Shown: piece by piece, positions 40,790 to 52,924 of the stretch
How positions within the stretch are numbered: the first letter of the stretch is position 1
How the letters are laid out: each line of letters begins with the position of its first letter
Assembly: GCA_949152475.1 (NCBI GenBank)
Contig: OX424561.1
Location: 28,080,481-28,144,480 of the forward strand
Direction of reading: 5' to 3'
Source: Terebella lapidaria
Lineage: Eukaryota; Annelida; Polychaeta; Terebellida; Terebellidae
Length of the DNA: 64,000 nucleotides
The notes under the pieces: model-generated
The model's input: only the letters and a program-made list of their open reading frames with translations
What the model was told of the DNA's origin: nothing
The model's database searches: none
Made by a program: the position numbers and the translations under genes

Positions 40790-43700
40790 TTAGTAATTCG
40801 CTTTCCGCCACGCCTCCATCGCCTCTTCAAACTCCCCATCGGAAATACTGAAAATGAGGGAAAATTTCATTTTACAAAAAAACACATCGTTCAAATACAT
40901 TATAAAGAATGGTAGTGGCATCAACTTTCCAAATATAGCACTAACGGCGATGTACATGTAGCTTATCGGCATACTCAGATCAAACATGATTTTGGGGATT
41001 TAGTAGTCAAGTAGTTTTATATCCACCCTAAACATGGTACATGTAAGTTATTCCCTATGATGTCCCCAATACAACTATAAGATATACAATTTCACCGGCA
41101 GATGCCAATTTACCTATTCATCCCATTTCAGTTTGTACTCAGTTCACGTAAAATGTGGCCTCGAGATTCACAATTAAAGGTCATCTGAGGTCAGGTTCAC
41201 TGGGGTCAAGTTCAAGTTATCATCACTGACCTCTTCTGCTATAATGAGGGTTACTCTATCTACAAGATGCACGGGCCAAATTACGCTTTTCAGTCAGAAG
41301 TGCTCTTGAGGTTTACCACCCAGGGTCGTTTCAAATCAATTTCAAGGTCACCAAAAATCCACCATCCATGACTTCCCATTTGTCGATATTTGACAATTTG
41401 GAGTTTGTTGGGCCTTTAGAGTAATTCACGAGTGTTCCACCTCGATACACGTTGCAAATGCCCCCAAAATGGCACACTTGTACAGAAGTCGATTTGGAAA
41501 AAAAATTTTTGAAGAATTTTTTAGTCAAATTGCTCATTCAACCCAACAATTTAAACACTGTTAAACCAAAGAATTTTGACAACTAGACGTCAAGGCCTGA
41601 AGAATCCTTGGAGGCATTTCGGTGTAGAGACTAACCTATAACATTTATAATATGTTCGTCACAAATAACATCCGTTTTGCTCTATGACACAGAGCTGAGA
41701 TACCAAACAAACAAAATGCTAACTCAAAAAAAATCGGGTCAGGGTCTGTTTCGCTCTACGATGTAGTGTTTCAGAGATATCAACGAAAATGAAAAATGCC
41801 GACTCAGCCAAGGTCAAAGGTCATCCCTAATACCCCTCAGACATGTTTGTCTAGGGCGACGAGTCCGGAAATGACGTCCGTTTCGCTCTACGACGCACCG
41901 TTTCCAAGATATTGACGAAAATGAAAAATGCTGACTCAGCGAAAAACTTCAACGTCAAGGGTCATCCCTAATACCCCAAACATGTGAACGGACGATAAAG
42001 GAACGATGGAGGCAATGTCATGGCAATGGGTTATCAGACCATAAGTACGGTAACCTAAAAATCTCTTCAGATATACACCCATGATTTAGATATAGACCCA
42101 AGCAATTTACAAATAGCTTATTGGCCTAAATGGCTCGGTGAGCTAAAACATCTTCAGATATTGGCCCAAGGTATAAGAGCATACCTGTCAAGCTCTTCAA
42201 GTTCCTCAATGTCTTCCTCGTCCAAGTCGTTATAGTAGTGGACGAGCGGGTTATTGCCACCGTCTCGAAACTCATCGTCTTCGTCATCTTCCTGATCATC
42301 CACCTGATCATCCGCCTCAACGATAGCCTTCTCAGTTGTCCCTGTCTGATCAGCAGCTTCTTCTTCGGTTTTATCAGTTGTCCCTGTCTGCTCAACGGCT
42401 TCTTCCACGCTTTTCTCAGTTGTCCCTGTCTGCTCAGCTGCTTCTTCCACATTTGTCTCAGTTGTCCCTGTCTGCTCAACGGCTTCGGCCCCACTTTTCT
42501 CTGTTGCTCCTATCTGGTCAGTGGCTTCTTCCACGCTTTTCTCAGTTGTCCCTGTCTGCTCTGCTTCTTCCACATTTTTCTCAGTTGTCAATGTCTGGTC
42601 AATGGCTTCTTCGACGCTTTTTTCAGTTGTCCCTGTCTGGTCAATGACTTCTTCCACGTTTTTTTCAGTTGTCCCTGTCTGGTCAGTGGCTTCTTCCGCA
42701 ATTCTCTCAGTTGTTCCTGTCTGATCAGAGGCCGCTTCCACATCCTTCTCCGTTGTATCCACGTTTTGAAGGTGTTCATCATTCAAGTCCGCATGTTCCT
42801 CTTTCTCATCATTGACTGTGGTTGACAGAGTGGCAGAGTGTTCCTCGTCTGCACTAGTTGATGTCGGGCCTTCGGCTGCACCGACGTCCGCCGTCCCATT
42901 GCTACCGCTTGGCACAGATTCCATATCTTCTGTTTCAGTTGTTGGCTCAGTAGTGTCCATTTTGTCAGCATCGTCACCCGATTTGATCTGCTCTTGTGCT
43001 AGAAACCAACAAAAAATGTTTCGTGACCCCACATATAATAATTCTAACATACACATGAAATAACTCTTGGACATCTTCCCAACTGCTTACGTGTAGTACA
43101 TATATTGAAACATAGGCCCAAGGGAGCTGTAGCTTACCGGCTAACTAATAGGTGATCGGACCGCTGATCTGGTAACTTCAAGGTTACAAGTATATTCAGC
43201 ATATATCATTTCCTATATATGGTCACAATTGATTCGTAAGCTGTAAAGTTGACAACAAGTGAGATATGCGCCATTTCGTGCTCTGATCTCGAAAATGAGG
43301 TCAAAGGTCATATCCAAAATCACAAGAATATTCAGTATATATTATTTCTTTTATATGTCCACAATTGATTCTCAAGCTCAAAAATAAATAATAAGCAAAT
43401 ATTAGCCATTTTGTGCTCTGCTCTTGAAAATGAGGTCAAAGGTCAAATTCAAGACAATCAGAATATTCAGCATATATCATTTCCTATATGTCCACAATTG
43501 ATTCCCAAGCTGTTAAGTGAATAATAAGCGAGATATTAGCGATTTTGTGCTCTGACCTTGAAAATCAGGTCAAAGGTCAAATTCAAGGTCATCAGAATAT
43601 TCAGCATATATCACTTCCTATATGTCCACAATTGATTCCTAAGCTGTAAAGTCAATAATAAGCGAAAATATTAGCCATTTCATCCTCTCACCTTGAAAAT

Positions 43701-46700
43701 GGAGTTCAAGGTCACGAGAATATTCAGCATATATCATTTCCTATATGTCCACAATTGACTCCAAGTCTCTAATCTCAAATTTAAGTGAGATATCAAAAAC
43801 ATTGTGGCCCATTATAAAGCATAGGAGTATTTAACATGGGAATGTCCCATTTGGGCCCCACAGTTAGACATCAGAATGGCCGCCACACGCAGACCGTCGA
43901 TTCAAGAGCATCGAAACTTATACACATTATAAGGATACATGAGGGGAACATTTTGAAACTAAAATCTCAAAACTGATCAGACAGTTTTTGAGAAAATAAT
44001 TTTTACAGTTGAAAACATGCAAAAACGGCCATTTTCGGCATAAAAATGGCCGCCAAAACTGCATAATCGATTCAATAAAAAAAATGAAAAAAACGTCTGG
44101 GGGTATTGACCCAATACATATTCACACAAATTTATGGACAAATTCATCAGCCCCAAAAACAGATAAAAAAATGTTAACAGATGACGTGGCGGACGACGAC
44201 GACGACGACGACGGACGAAAAACCACGACAATAGCTTATCGGCCCTTATGGGCCGGTAAGCTAAAAAGCATCCTCACCTTCAGTATTGGTTATATCAAAT
44301 GGATTGAAATCTTTCGCTTTCTCTGCATCCTCGGGGTACATCTTAACCCATTCCCGCTTAGCTTTAAACGCTGCTTTCTTCATTTCTTGCCAGTGCAAAT
44401 CTAAAGCTTCCCCATACAGCTGGCATCTGCAAACAAAGTAAATCAACATAGATATGGGGGTGATATTATATCCTGCTATATATCGGTGATAGGCATTAGT
44501 CATAATTGCGAATTATTGACAAATGTTAATCTTACAGAATAATTGAAGCAAAATTGTAATATGTACACATGATCTGATGATGTATATAGTGCGACTACGA
44601 GACAACTCTAGGTACGTATACGTGGTGTACCTGAACAGTATCTCCGACTTGTCGTCCGGAGATACATGTACTATAATAATGCATCGAACACTCACTTGCC
44701 AGGGACATCATCACCATATCCCTCGAAGTGGTCATAGTCTCGGAGTGGGCATTTACAAAGGTAACACATTGAGGCACCACACGGACATTGCATTCGGTTA
44801 CAGCCTTCTGTCTTGAAGAAGCGCTTCTTGCATCGCCAGCAGACCCGAAGCATGGACTCCGTCATCCTCTTCTCAATGTACGATCTCATGTTCGTCTCGC
44901 CTAGACGTAGGATCTCTTCACAGCGGAGTGGAACATGGTTCGGTTCTCTGCACAACCTGGAATATATCAGTATCGATACACGTCAATGTCCGCGGTTTGT
45001 TCACATGGTACACGAAGTGGTAATTTTGTGCTGTGCGGAACAACACTGCTATGTAGTCCATACTCGAAACTAGTATGCCTTATGCTGATTAATTCCATGA
45101 CTGCTGTAAGTTATATGTTTCCAACCATGCGCCAAGCTAACAATTTATTCCCGATATCTGTAAATTGTGAGACGGGTAAATGCTGTGGAACTATATGCTC
45201 GTACCGGCAAGACTCCCTGAAGCACTCCGGATTCAGACACTTGAAAACTCGGTCGTTAGGGTCGCTCATGATGGTGGCGAAGCTGCAGAAAGGACAGGAG
45301 ACCAAATCCTTGATGGCTGCTCGCCGGATCTCATCCTCCTGCATGCGCCGCAGCAACAGTGAAAAATCCGAGGAATAGAGCACTCGCTTGACATCATCCA
45401 GGGTGTATACACTGGAGCAATCTTCATCCATGCATTTGAACTGGAGCAAGGCCTGGGACATGCCTTGTGCGATATGCTTGTGTACACAGCGTATGCAGAA
45501 TTTATGGTCGGATGTGTCTTCACAGTGAAGAAAGTCTTCCTCAGATAGGTTATCATCGCAGCAGACATCGCAGTCCATACGATTGTCTTCTTTTTGCTCT
45601 TTCTCTTCATTCAACTTCCTGACGTGATCTGAATAAGACAGAACCATTGTGCAGTTTTGATGACCACAGCAATATATCGAATAATTTCGTGCATTCCCGT
45701 TTTTCAGTGTATTTTTACCGTCGCACCGATAGGAGTAGAGGGTATTGCATTTGAGGTCTGTCTCCCTGTCTGTATATTTGTCTGTCCGCGCATATAATTC
45801 AGAAATACATTGTAAATGGTCACATCAACTTGAAAGTTATAGGGATGAAGCGGTGTGGCAGTGTCTCGGTCCTCCTCAATTTTTGTCAAAATCGAATAAA
45901 AGTGGCAACCGAAAAAGTGAAGAATCACATACATGTAATTGGATATAACTCTAGTTCTAACAAATATTATGTCTCCTATCTTCATGTATTTTTATTTCTT
46001 TGTATGTGATAACATTTGCACCAATAAGTGTATTACAATCAATTATTGTAGAATTACCATTGATGGCACTCCTGTTTTTGACGAACAACAGCTCTTTGAA
46101 GAAGTATTCATTCAGGGTGTCGGGAAAATCAAGAGGCGGCCTTGGCTCAGGGAGAATGTGTTTGGAAAGTTTCTCTTTTATCGCTTCCCCATTATCTGAA
46201 ATGATTTTACAAATGCATAAATTAACCCAATGAAGGCGTTTAAAAATAGGTGAAATGAAAACCGAATCGGGGTATACCTGAAGCGGGATGAGCCAAAGTG
46301 TCGAAAAGGTCGTCAATATCGGCTTTCGTTGGGTAGTAGGTTCCGTTGTTGTTGTCTAGTTGCTCCTTTATGTACTCCAGGCTCAGCAGTGGGAAATCGT
46401 TCTGAAGCTGTATCAAGGCGTGCTCCTTGTAACTCTTATTGACATTCCTCTCTTTATCGTCATAGACCTCTTGAGGATTCCGGAAGAGAACCAGAAAATA
46501 ATCAACGTCTAACTCCTGGTTAAGTATCTGATTACGCCGTCTCGATTTTTGTTCTTTCCTAAGTCGCTCCTGCAACTTTGGATAGTCGGTGTTCTCAAAC
46601 ATTTCCTCTGACAACCGATGAACTCTGTCTGGATATTGGACCATTGTCTCCAACTTGGAGAACAGAAAATCGGGATCGCAGTCTGGGAAAATTGCTCGCA

Positions 46701-47817
46701 GTAGTTCAACTTCTTTTTCGCGTTGGAGCTCTGGGAAAGGCTCACTGATCTGTTTCATTTTCTTCCATTGCTGCCCTTCATGCTTTGCTTGCTTCTTGCC
46801 ACGCTTGAATGACTTGGTACGCTGTGTAACCAACGAAGTCTTGTTGGACTTCTGGAAAGCTCTTCGCTGGTCGTCAGGATTGTTGTTCGCCATCTTCAGC
46901 AGTTCCTCCATGACCAATTGTACTCTGTCTCCCTTGTGGTAGTTGGCTTCCAGATAGGCATAAATCTCGTTCTTGTCTTTCCTGGGGAATATAGCTGCTA
47001 TGACGTCCGTGTCTTCCATTAAACTATCTCGTGTTGAAGTTTGGTCATCGCGGTTGTCTGCTATCGAAGATGAACCTGCTAGGTGATTGATAACATCGGT
47101 GACACGGTGCTCAGAGTTAATGAACTTTGTAATGAGAAGCTTGAACGCTTTTTGCGGGTCAACCGATGGGTAATGTGCTATAATCGATTCCAAATCTGAC
47201 ACCAGGGCAGCCTCGCTTTGCAGGAAGTTCACTATGTCTCCTTCTCCTAATTCTCCATCCAAGGACGTACTTTCTTTCTTGAGATCCAAGTCTTTCAAGA
47301 CGATCTTTTGAACGATTTCCATTCTGCCTGCGTGGTGCTTGTGTTCTTCAAGTAGTTTACATATCTGATTACTGTTGATGTCGGCATTAGGACGCATTTC
47401 CAACACGGATAACTTCACAGCTTCCGCATCCCTTATGACACTACCGGGTTCAGTTCTTTCTAGCACCTCGTTAGTTACAATTTCCGTCCGGTTGGCTCTG
47501 TCGCGTAGCTCCTTGAGCCGGTTGTATATCGCATCGAAATTGTCGGTGTTCAATAAAGCTACGATGTGCCTAGCATCTCTGTCAACTGAGTTGAGCCTCT
47601 GCATGGATGCTCCGGTGCCAATCCTTGGGGTGTCGTTTCCCACATCTGATACTGGTATTTTAAAGGTGTCCATTCTGCCCAATGAGCATGATGAGGGGGA
47701 TTTTGCCGTACGATCATTACCATCACTCTGGTCAACGAAGTCTTGTCGCACGTCACCATTCCGTGTGTCTGATTGGTCGTTGTCGGCCAGTGTTCGATCT
47801 GATGTAGTCGAGAACAT
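40790..47817 (-). CDS. RNF216-like RBR-type E3 ubiquitin ligase (7 coding exons, 1127 aa)
   Basis: Minus-strand exons with matching phases: 47817-46278, 46195-46058, 45628-45205, 44956-44696, 44426-44278, 42998-42185 and 40847-40790 (stop TAA). They total 3384 bp. The RING1 region is in exon 3 (CDVCCDD, HKFCIRCVHKH, FKCMDEDC). The IBR spans exons 3-4 (CPFCSF, CLNPECFRESC, LRC). RING2 is CWRCKKRFFKTEGCNRMQCP followed by CGASMCYLC. By analogy with parkin Cys431 and human RNF216 (SEGCNRMSC), the Cys of EGCNRM is the thioester residue. Exon 1 holds several CUE-like modules; exon 6 an acidic 14-residue repeat. The product would transfer ubiquitin via RING2; substrates are unknown. AG at 47831, just before the start codon, suggests an upstream untranslated exon. 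The last exon is inferred from phase, acceptor and acidic character; otherwise exon 6 reads on to a stop at 42154. Confidence 0.88.
41000..42058 (+). mobile_element. Satellite element in the last intron of the RNF216-like gene
   Basis: Diverged 148-bp-type units at 41640-41990 (tttgtctagggcgacgag at about 41850) are followed by the Sat133-like right end: gaacggacgataaagg, then the hairpin-like ggttatcagacc-ata-agtacggtaacc and TAAAAA at 42058. The left boundary is unclear. All of this is within the intron 40848-42184. Confidence 0.65.
42318..42735 (-). repeat. 42-bp coding minisatellite in the RNF216-like C-terminal tail
   Basis: About ten copies of a 14-codon unit of the type DQTGTTEKNVEEAI, or close variants, follow each other in exon 6. 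The unit carries one TT(E/D)K and two or three Glu, so the tail is strongly acidic. The opposite strand shows long open frames through the same repeat, which are shadows. Confidence 0.92.
43107..44267 (+). mobile_element. Sat133 satellite transposon in an intron of the RNF216-like gene
   Basis: The left end ggcccaaggg ... tagcttaccggctaac is at 43107-43150. About four and a half monomers follow, then the right-hand domain, 'gacgacgacgacgacgacgg', and the terminal hairpin agcttatcggccc-tta-tgggccggtaagct with TAAAAA at 44265. It ends about ten bases before the donor site of the exon 44278-44426 and is antisense to the gene. Confidence 0.85.
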
Positions 47818-47830
47818 TTCTGATGTTTAC

Positions 47831-48499
47831 CTGTGAAAATGCAATGTATCATCACTTAACTCTAGTATTTCAGACGCGTGAACATATAACCGTTCCCAAT
47901 AATAATAGACGTATACTAGTTATTCGATGAAATTTGCTATACGATCCGGTCTGATAATATACGATGATAAAGTGTACCCTTAAGTCTTCGTGCAAACAAA
48001 AGCGAATCAAGAGAGTATTCTGGGTTTTTACCAATATATCATAACGATTCTCTCCATCTATATATCTGATCATACATGCACGAGTTGTGCAAGCAATGAA
48101 TATCTTACACTGTCCACGTGCCTCGCAGACAGCTACATGTAGATCATTTTGTTTCATTTTCGAGAACCCTACACCGGTTATTCCATTTTAATTCCAGAAT
48201 TAATAAGCTGTCAAATACACTTTAATATGCAGTCAGTACATGTATACACCAGTATGCGCATCCCAAGTTACACAACGTTTGTTTTTTTTTCCCGCGGGGC
48301 TTAGGGAACACCCCCACCCCCACCCTTTCATAACTGAAAATAACTGTTTACTAACTATATGCAACTGATTTCAAAACTACTCTTAACTCAGGCATGAATA
48401 ATGACAGCATTGGGCCGCCGTAGTCAACAGCTTATTACTAGATAATTAATTTCTAAACGTACTCAAAATATATACGAACAAGGGGTTGAAAACAATTGT
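47831..48499. other. Upstream flank of the RNF216-like gene
   Basis: An AG acceptor lies immediately upstream of the start codon (minus strand), so part of this interval is probably an intron and a 5' untranslated exon. The exon and promoter cannot be placed. 48293-48325 is C-rich. Confidence 0.4.
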
Positions 48500-48524
48500 T
48501 ATTTACCGGGGACACCCGAAAACG

Positions 48525-48632
48525 AGTTCCAAGTTCCAAGTTCCGAGTTCCAAGTTCCAAGTTCCGAGTTCCAAGTTCCAAGTTCCGAGTTCCAAGTTCC
48601 AAGTTCCAAGTTCCGCGTTTAAAGTTCTAAGA
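48525..48632. repeat. Left subterminal tandem repeat (8-bp agttccRa units)
   Basis: About eleven copies of agttccaa or agttccga end at ttccgcgtttaaagttc. They are mirrored in inverse orientation at 52943-53030. Confidence 0.93.
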
Positions 48633-48953
48633 AAAATGTGTCGTCGGTGTTCAGTCAATACCGTAAAACTTCTAATAAACGCCCGGGCGTCTATTGATAT
48701 CAGTTATACTCTATACCCGGCGTCTGTTAGAACCCGGCGTTTATTAGAACCCGACGTTTATTGATTCCAGTCGTTGTCTGGACCCGGCGTTTATTGGAAT
48801 TGGTGAGGCCTGTGTTACGATATGACAAATCGGACAACAGTTTAGATATTGAAAGCTGGAAATTCCCGACTGGGACGCGTTGACGTTGTCGATATTAGTA
48901 TCTATACGTTGCTATGTTACACAGTGTACGTAGACCCGGTGCCTATTAATTTT

Positions 48954-49412
48954 AGGTATACGAACACATATAGGATTGCCATTTAACTCCATTATAACGT
49001 TTTATGAGAGAAATCACTTTCAAAATGTTTCAATTTTCATAAAATTTCAGTATGTTGAAGCAATGTATATAACTTACAAAATATTAAAAAATCAGCACAT
49101 GTTGTTGGAATAGATCAAACGCTACAAGCATTTGACTGTTAGCTGCTGACACCTGGCGAATTCCTCAGAAAGCAAACTCCCAGAAAGGGCCGGTTTGTTT
49201 ATATGTATTCATGCGCACAGTAACAGCTCCAATCAACATGAAAATTCACATGTACATAGAGGAATACCCATAATACCACTATACAAACCAAAACAGAGAC
49301 ATTTTAAAGTGATACATGTGCATTTGGAGGAGAAACTGGGAGTTTTTAAATAATATAGTACTTTGATGCCTCATTTTGACCATATAAGGAAATCAATACA
49401 GGTCCATAACCT
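48954..49412. repeat. Block A, copy 1
   Basis: A 459-bp block from aggtatacgaacacatatag to aggtccataacct. It recurs in direct orientation at 51817-52279 with a 4-bp insertion and a few substitutions. Confidence 0.92.
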
Positions 49413-50612
49413 AAATAATGGCAATTTTCTTCACATTTTACAATTATAACACCCCACATACAGAGGTGATAATCCCCAATTATTGAGCTCTTATGTGAAA
49501 AGGGAAGACTTGTAGAGAAGAAATAAAACAGTGATTTTTGCACTTAAGAAAGGAAATATTTTGAACAAAAAAGTGAGATTTTCTTTGGAAATTTTGATTT
49601 GACGCCCGATCAAACATGCTCAAGGACAATTTGGGGTTTGTTTCAGATAAATGTATTATTCACCCATATATTACCATCAGTTTGATTCCCCTTGGACTAA
49701 ATATGTCAAAATTTTAAAAGAGTTGGTAGTCCTACCCCGCTGCTTAGCACCAAACACTTTCTACCATACTGCTGTCTACACCAATAGTATTCAAATGTCG
49801 CAAAATGCTACCACCACACTCTCAATATAGTATATTTCTAAATTAAGCAAAAATTCCAAGGTTTTAATCTTGACAAAACACAAAAACGTAGACAATTTGT
49901 TGAAAATATGGTTTCTGTAAGCCAGAGATCACCGACATTAGGTCACATAGGTGCCTTGTACAGGGGACTAATTTATGTGCTGTATGAAATTTATTTATAA
50001 AACACATTTATATGATGGACTGCAATCGATCAAACGGCAAGAGACACATATGGGGTCAAAAATGTGGTTCTACGGCAATATCGAAAAAAAAATATGGTAA
50101 AAAAATCGGAAAAATGCGTACTTGACCAGATATGGTGCCAAAATTGCAAATAATATACCAAATGCATTCTGCAATGCCTAACCTAGCTTATTTATGATCG
50201 ACTATATAGGTTGTGGTGATGAATTTCAGAGACACCTAGTATTATCCACCGTTCAATTTTTGGTGGCCATTTCGACACCTTTTTCGGTTAGGCTGTGTCT
50301 GAGTCCAGTAGTCCTCAGTGAAAGTGTATAATATTTTACAGTGATTTGAGATATTGATTACTATATGAAAATAAAGAAAATAAAAAGGCACTAACTCCAT
50401 GTCTTTAGCATTCAAGGGGGGGGGGGATAAACACCGCCGCTATTAGCATGTAGATATAATCCTACACATGTAATAAAAATCCACGTGAACGAAAACTATG
50501 GTTGCAATGGTGAAAAATTCATGAATACCGCACACTATCCACACACAAATTAAAGAAATGCCACAAAACCTGCTAAAAATCTATAATACACAAAATTCCA
50601 TGTCCTCGGTTT
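49413..50612. repeat. Block B, copy 1
   Basis: About 1200 bp from aaataatggcaattttcttc to ccatgtcctcggttt. The next 1204 bp repeat it with roughly ten differences and a longer poly-G run. Confidence 0.92.
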
Positions 50613-51816
50613 AAAATAATGGCAATTTTCTTCACATTTTGCAATTATAACACCCCACATACAGAGATGATAATCCCCAATTATTGAGCTCTTATGTGAA
50701 AAGGGAAGACTTGCAGAGAAGAAGTAAAACAGTGATTTTTGCACTTAAGAAAGGAAATATTTTGAACAAAAAAGTGAGATTTTCTTTGGAAATTTTGATT
50801 TGACGCCCGATCAAACATGCTCAATGACAATTTGGGGTTTGTTTCAGATAAATGTATTATTCACCCATATATTACCATCAGTTTGATTCCCCTTGGACTA
50901 AATATGTCAAAATTTTAAAAGAGTTGGTAGTCCTACCCCGCTGCTTAGCACCAAACACTTTCTACCATACTGCTGTCTACACCAATAGTATTCAAATGTC
51001 GCAAAATGCTACCACCACACTCTCAATATAGTATATTTCTAAATTAAGCAAAAATTCCAAGGTTTTAATCTTGACAAAACACAAAAACGTAGACAATTTG
51101 TTGAAAATATGGTTTCTGTAAGCCAGAGATCACCGACATTACGTCACATAGGTGCCTTGTACAGGGGACTAATTTATGTGCTGTATGAAATTTATTTATA
51201 AAACACATTTATATGATGGACTGCAATCGATCAAACGGCAAGAGACACATATGGGGTCAAAAATGTGGTTCTACGGCAATATCGAAAAAAAAATATGGTA
51301 AAAAAATCGGAAAAATGCGTACTTGACCAGATATGGTGCCAAAATTGCAAAAAATATACCAAATGCATTCTGCAATGCCTAACCTAGCTTATTTATGATC
51401 GACTATATAGGTTGTGGTGATGAATTTCAGAGACACCTAGTATTATCCACCGTTCAATTTTTGGTGGCCATTTCGACACCTTTTTCGGTTAGGCTGTGTC
51501 TGAGTACAGTAGTCCTCAGTGAAAGTGTATAATATTTTACAGTGATTTGAAATATTGGTTACTATATGAAAATAAAGAAAATAAAAAGGCACTAACTCCA
51601 TGTCTTTAGCATTCAAGGGGGGGGGGGGGGATAAACACCGCCGCTATTAGCATGTAGATATAATCCTACACATGTAATAAAAATCCACGTGAACGAAAAC
51701 TATGGTTGCAATGGTGAAAAATTCATGAATACCGCACACTATCCACACACAAATTGAAGAAATGCCACAAAACCTGCTAAAAATCTATAATACACAAAAT
51801 TCCATGTCCTCGGTTT
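50613..51816. repeat. Block B, copy 2
   Basis: Direct tandem repeat of the preceding block. The poly-G run is 12 or more long here and about 9 in copy 1. Confidence 0.92.
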
Positions 51817-52279
51817 AGGTATACGAACACATATAGGATTGCCATTTAACTCCATTATAACGTTTTATGAGAGAAATCACTTTCAAAATGTTTCAATTTT
51901 CATAAAATTTCAGTATGTTGAAGCAATATATATAACTTACAAAATATTAAAAAATCAGCACATGTTGTTGGAATAGATCAAACGCTACAAGCATTTGACT
52001 GTTAGCTGCTGACACCTGGCGAATTCCTCAGAAAGCAAACTCCCAGAAAGGGCCGGTTTGTTTATATGTATTCATGCGCACAGTAACAGCTCCAATCAAC
52101 ATGAAAATTCACATGTACATAGAGGAATACCCATAATACCACTATACAAACCAAAACAGAGACATTTTAAAGTGATACATGTGCATTTGGAGGAGAAACT
52201 GGGAGTTTTTAAATAATATAGTACTTTAATTGATGCCTCATTTTGACCATATAAGGAAATCAATACAGGTCCATAACCT
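51817..52279. repeat. Block A, copy 2
   Basis: Direct repeat of 48954-49412, completing the order A-B-B-A. Confidence 0.92.
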
Positions 52280-52924
52280 TAAGTATACCTGAACCCCCGG
52301 CGTCTACTAGAACCCGGCGTCTATTAGAAACCCGGCGTCTATTAGAAGTTTTGCGGTATTACTACACATGCCAGTGGATGCCACGCTTTTTCAGGAGTTC
52401 TTGGAGTCTAAAATTTGCACAGACGAGGGATCATGGCGTCAGTTTGAAGGCGCAGCACCACTATATACCGGTATATGTTACACGTTCGAATAAATGATAA
52501 ATATCAACTTCTTCTAATAAATATTTGTTCAGTCATCCACAGCATAGTTCGTTGGTGAACAATTATTTAATGAAAGAAATTGACAAGATCCGAATTTATT
52601 CTGTCATAATGCACTAAGTATTATTTTCATTTCCCTTTGTTTTCAATTTCCCCATCATTTGTATTTGATTTTGTGAATGTAAAATATAGAAATGATATAA
52701 AAACACATTTTAACTAAATAGAATTGAACGAAAAACACACCCAAATCCGCAAACTATCCGAAATTTCAATCATACACGCAGGGCACTCTGAGGTCCGCGC
52801 GTACCAGGCATCAGCTTGGATATAAAGTTTCGACTTTGTGATATTGAACAGCTGTTGAAAGGTGGCACAAGAAAGTGATTTAATGAGTTGGAGAGACCCG
52901 ATGCAGAAATATAAAAACGATAAC

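Larger units (their letters stand above)
48657..52360. mobile_element. Nested element bounded by 27-bp inverted repeats
   Basis: accgtaaaacttctaataaa at 48660 and the complement accgcaaaacttctaataga at 52357 are inverted. Inside both ends, short direct repeats of cccggcgtctattagaa or variants follow (48690-48795; 52295-52345). It looks like a second DNA element inserted in, or forming the core of, the Mutator-like element. Confidence 0.7.

Noticed and set aside
42238-42825. Plus-strand frame of 195 codons opposite the RNF216-like tail
   Set aside because: It is the complement of the 42-bp coding minisatellite. Repeats in a multiple of three keep all frames open, and the minus strand has the splice-consistent gene.
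48525-48632. CRISPR or coding repeat
   Set aside because: The 8-bp words are contiguous without spacers and are mirrored at the other end of a transposon, so they are subterminal repeats.
48954-52279. A blocks as long terminal repeats of a retroelement
   Set aside because: They lack TG...CA ends, primer-binding site and any coding sequence between them, and lie inside a DNA transposon with its own target duplication.
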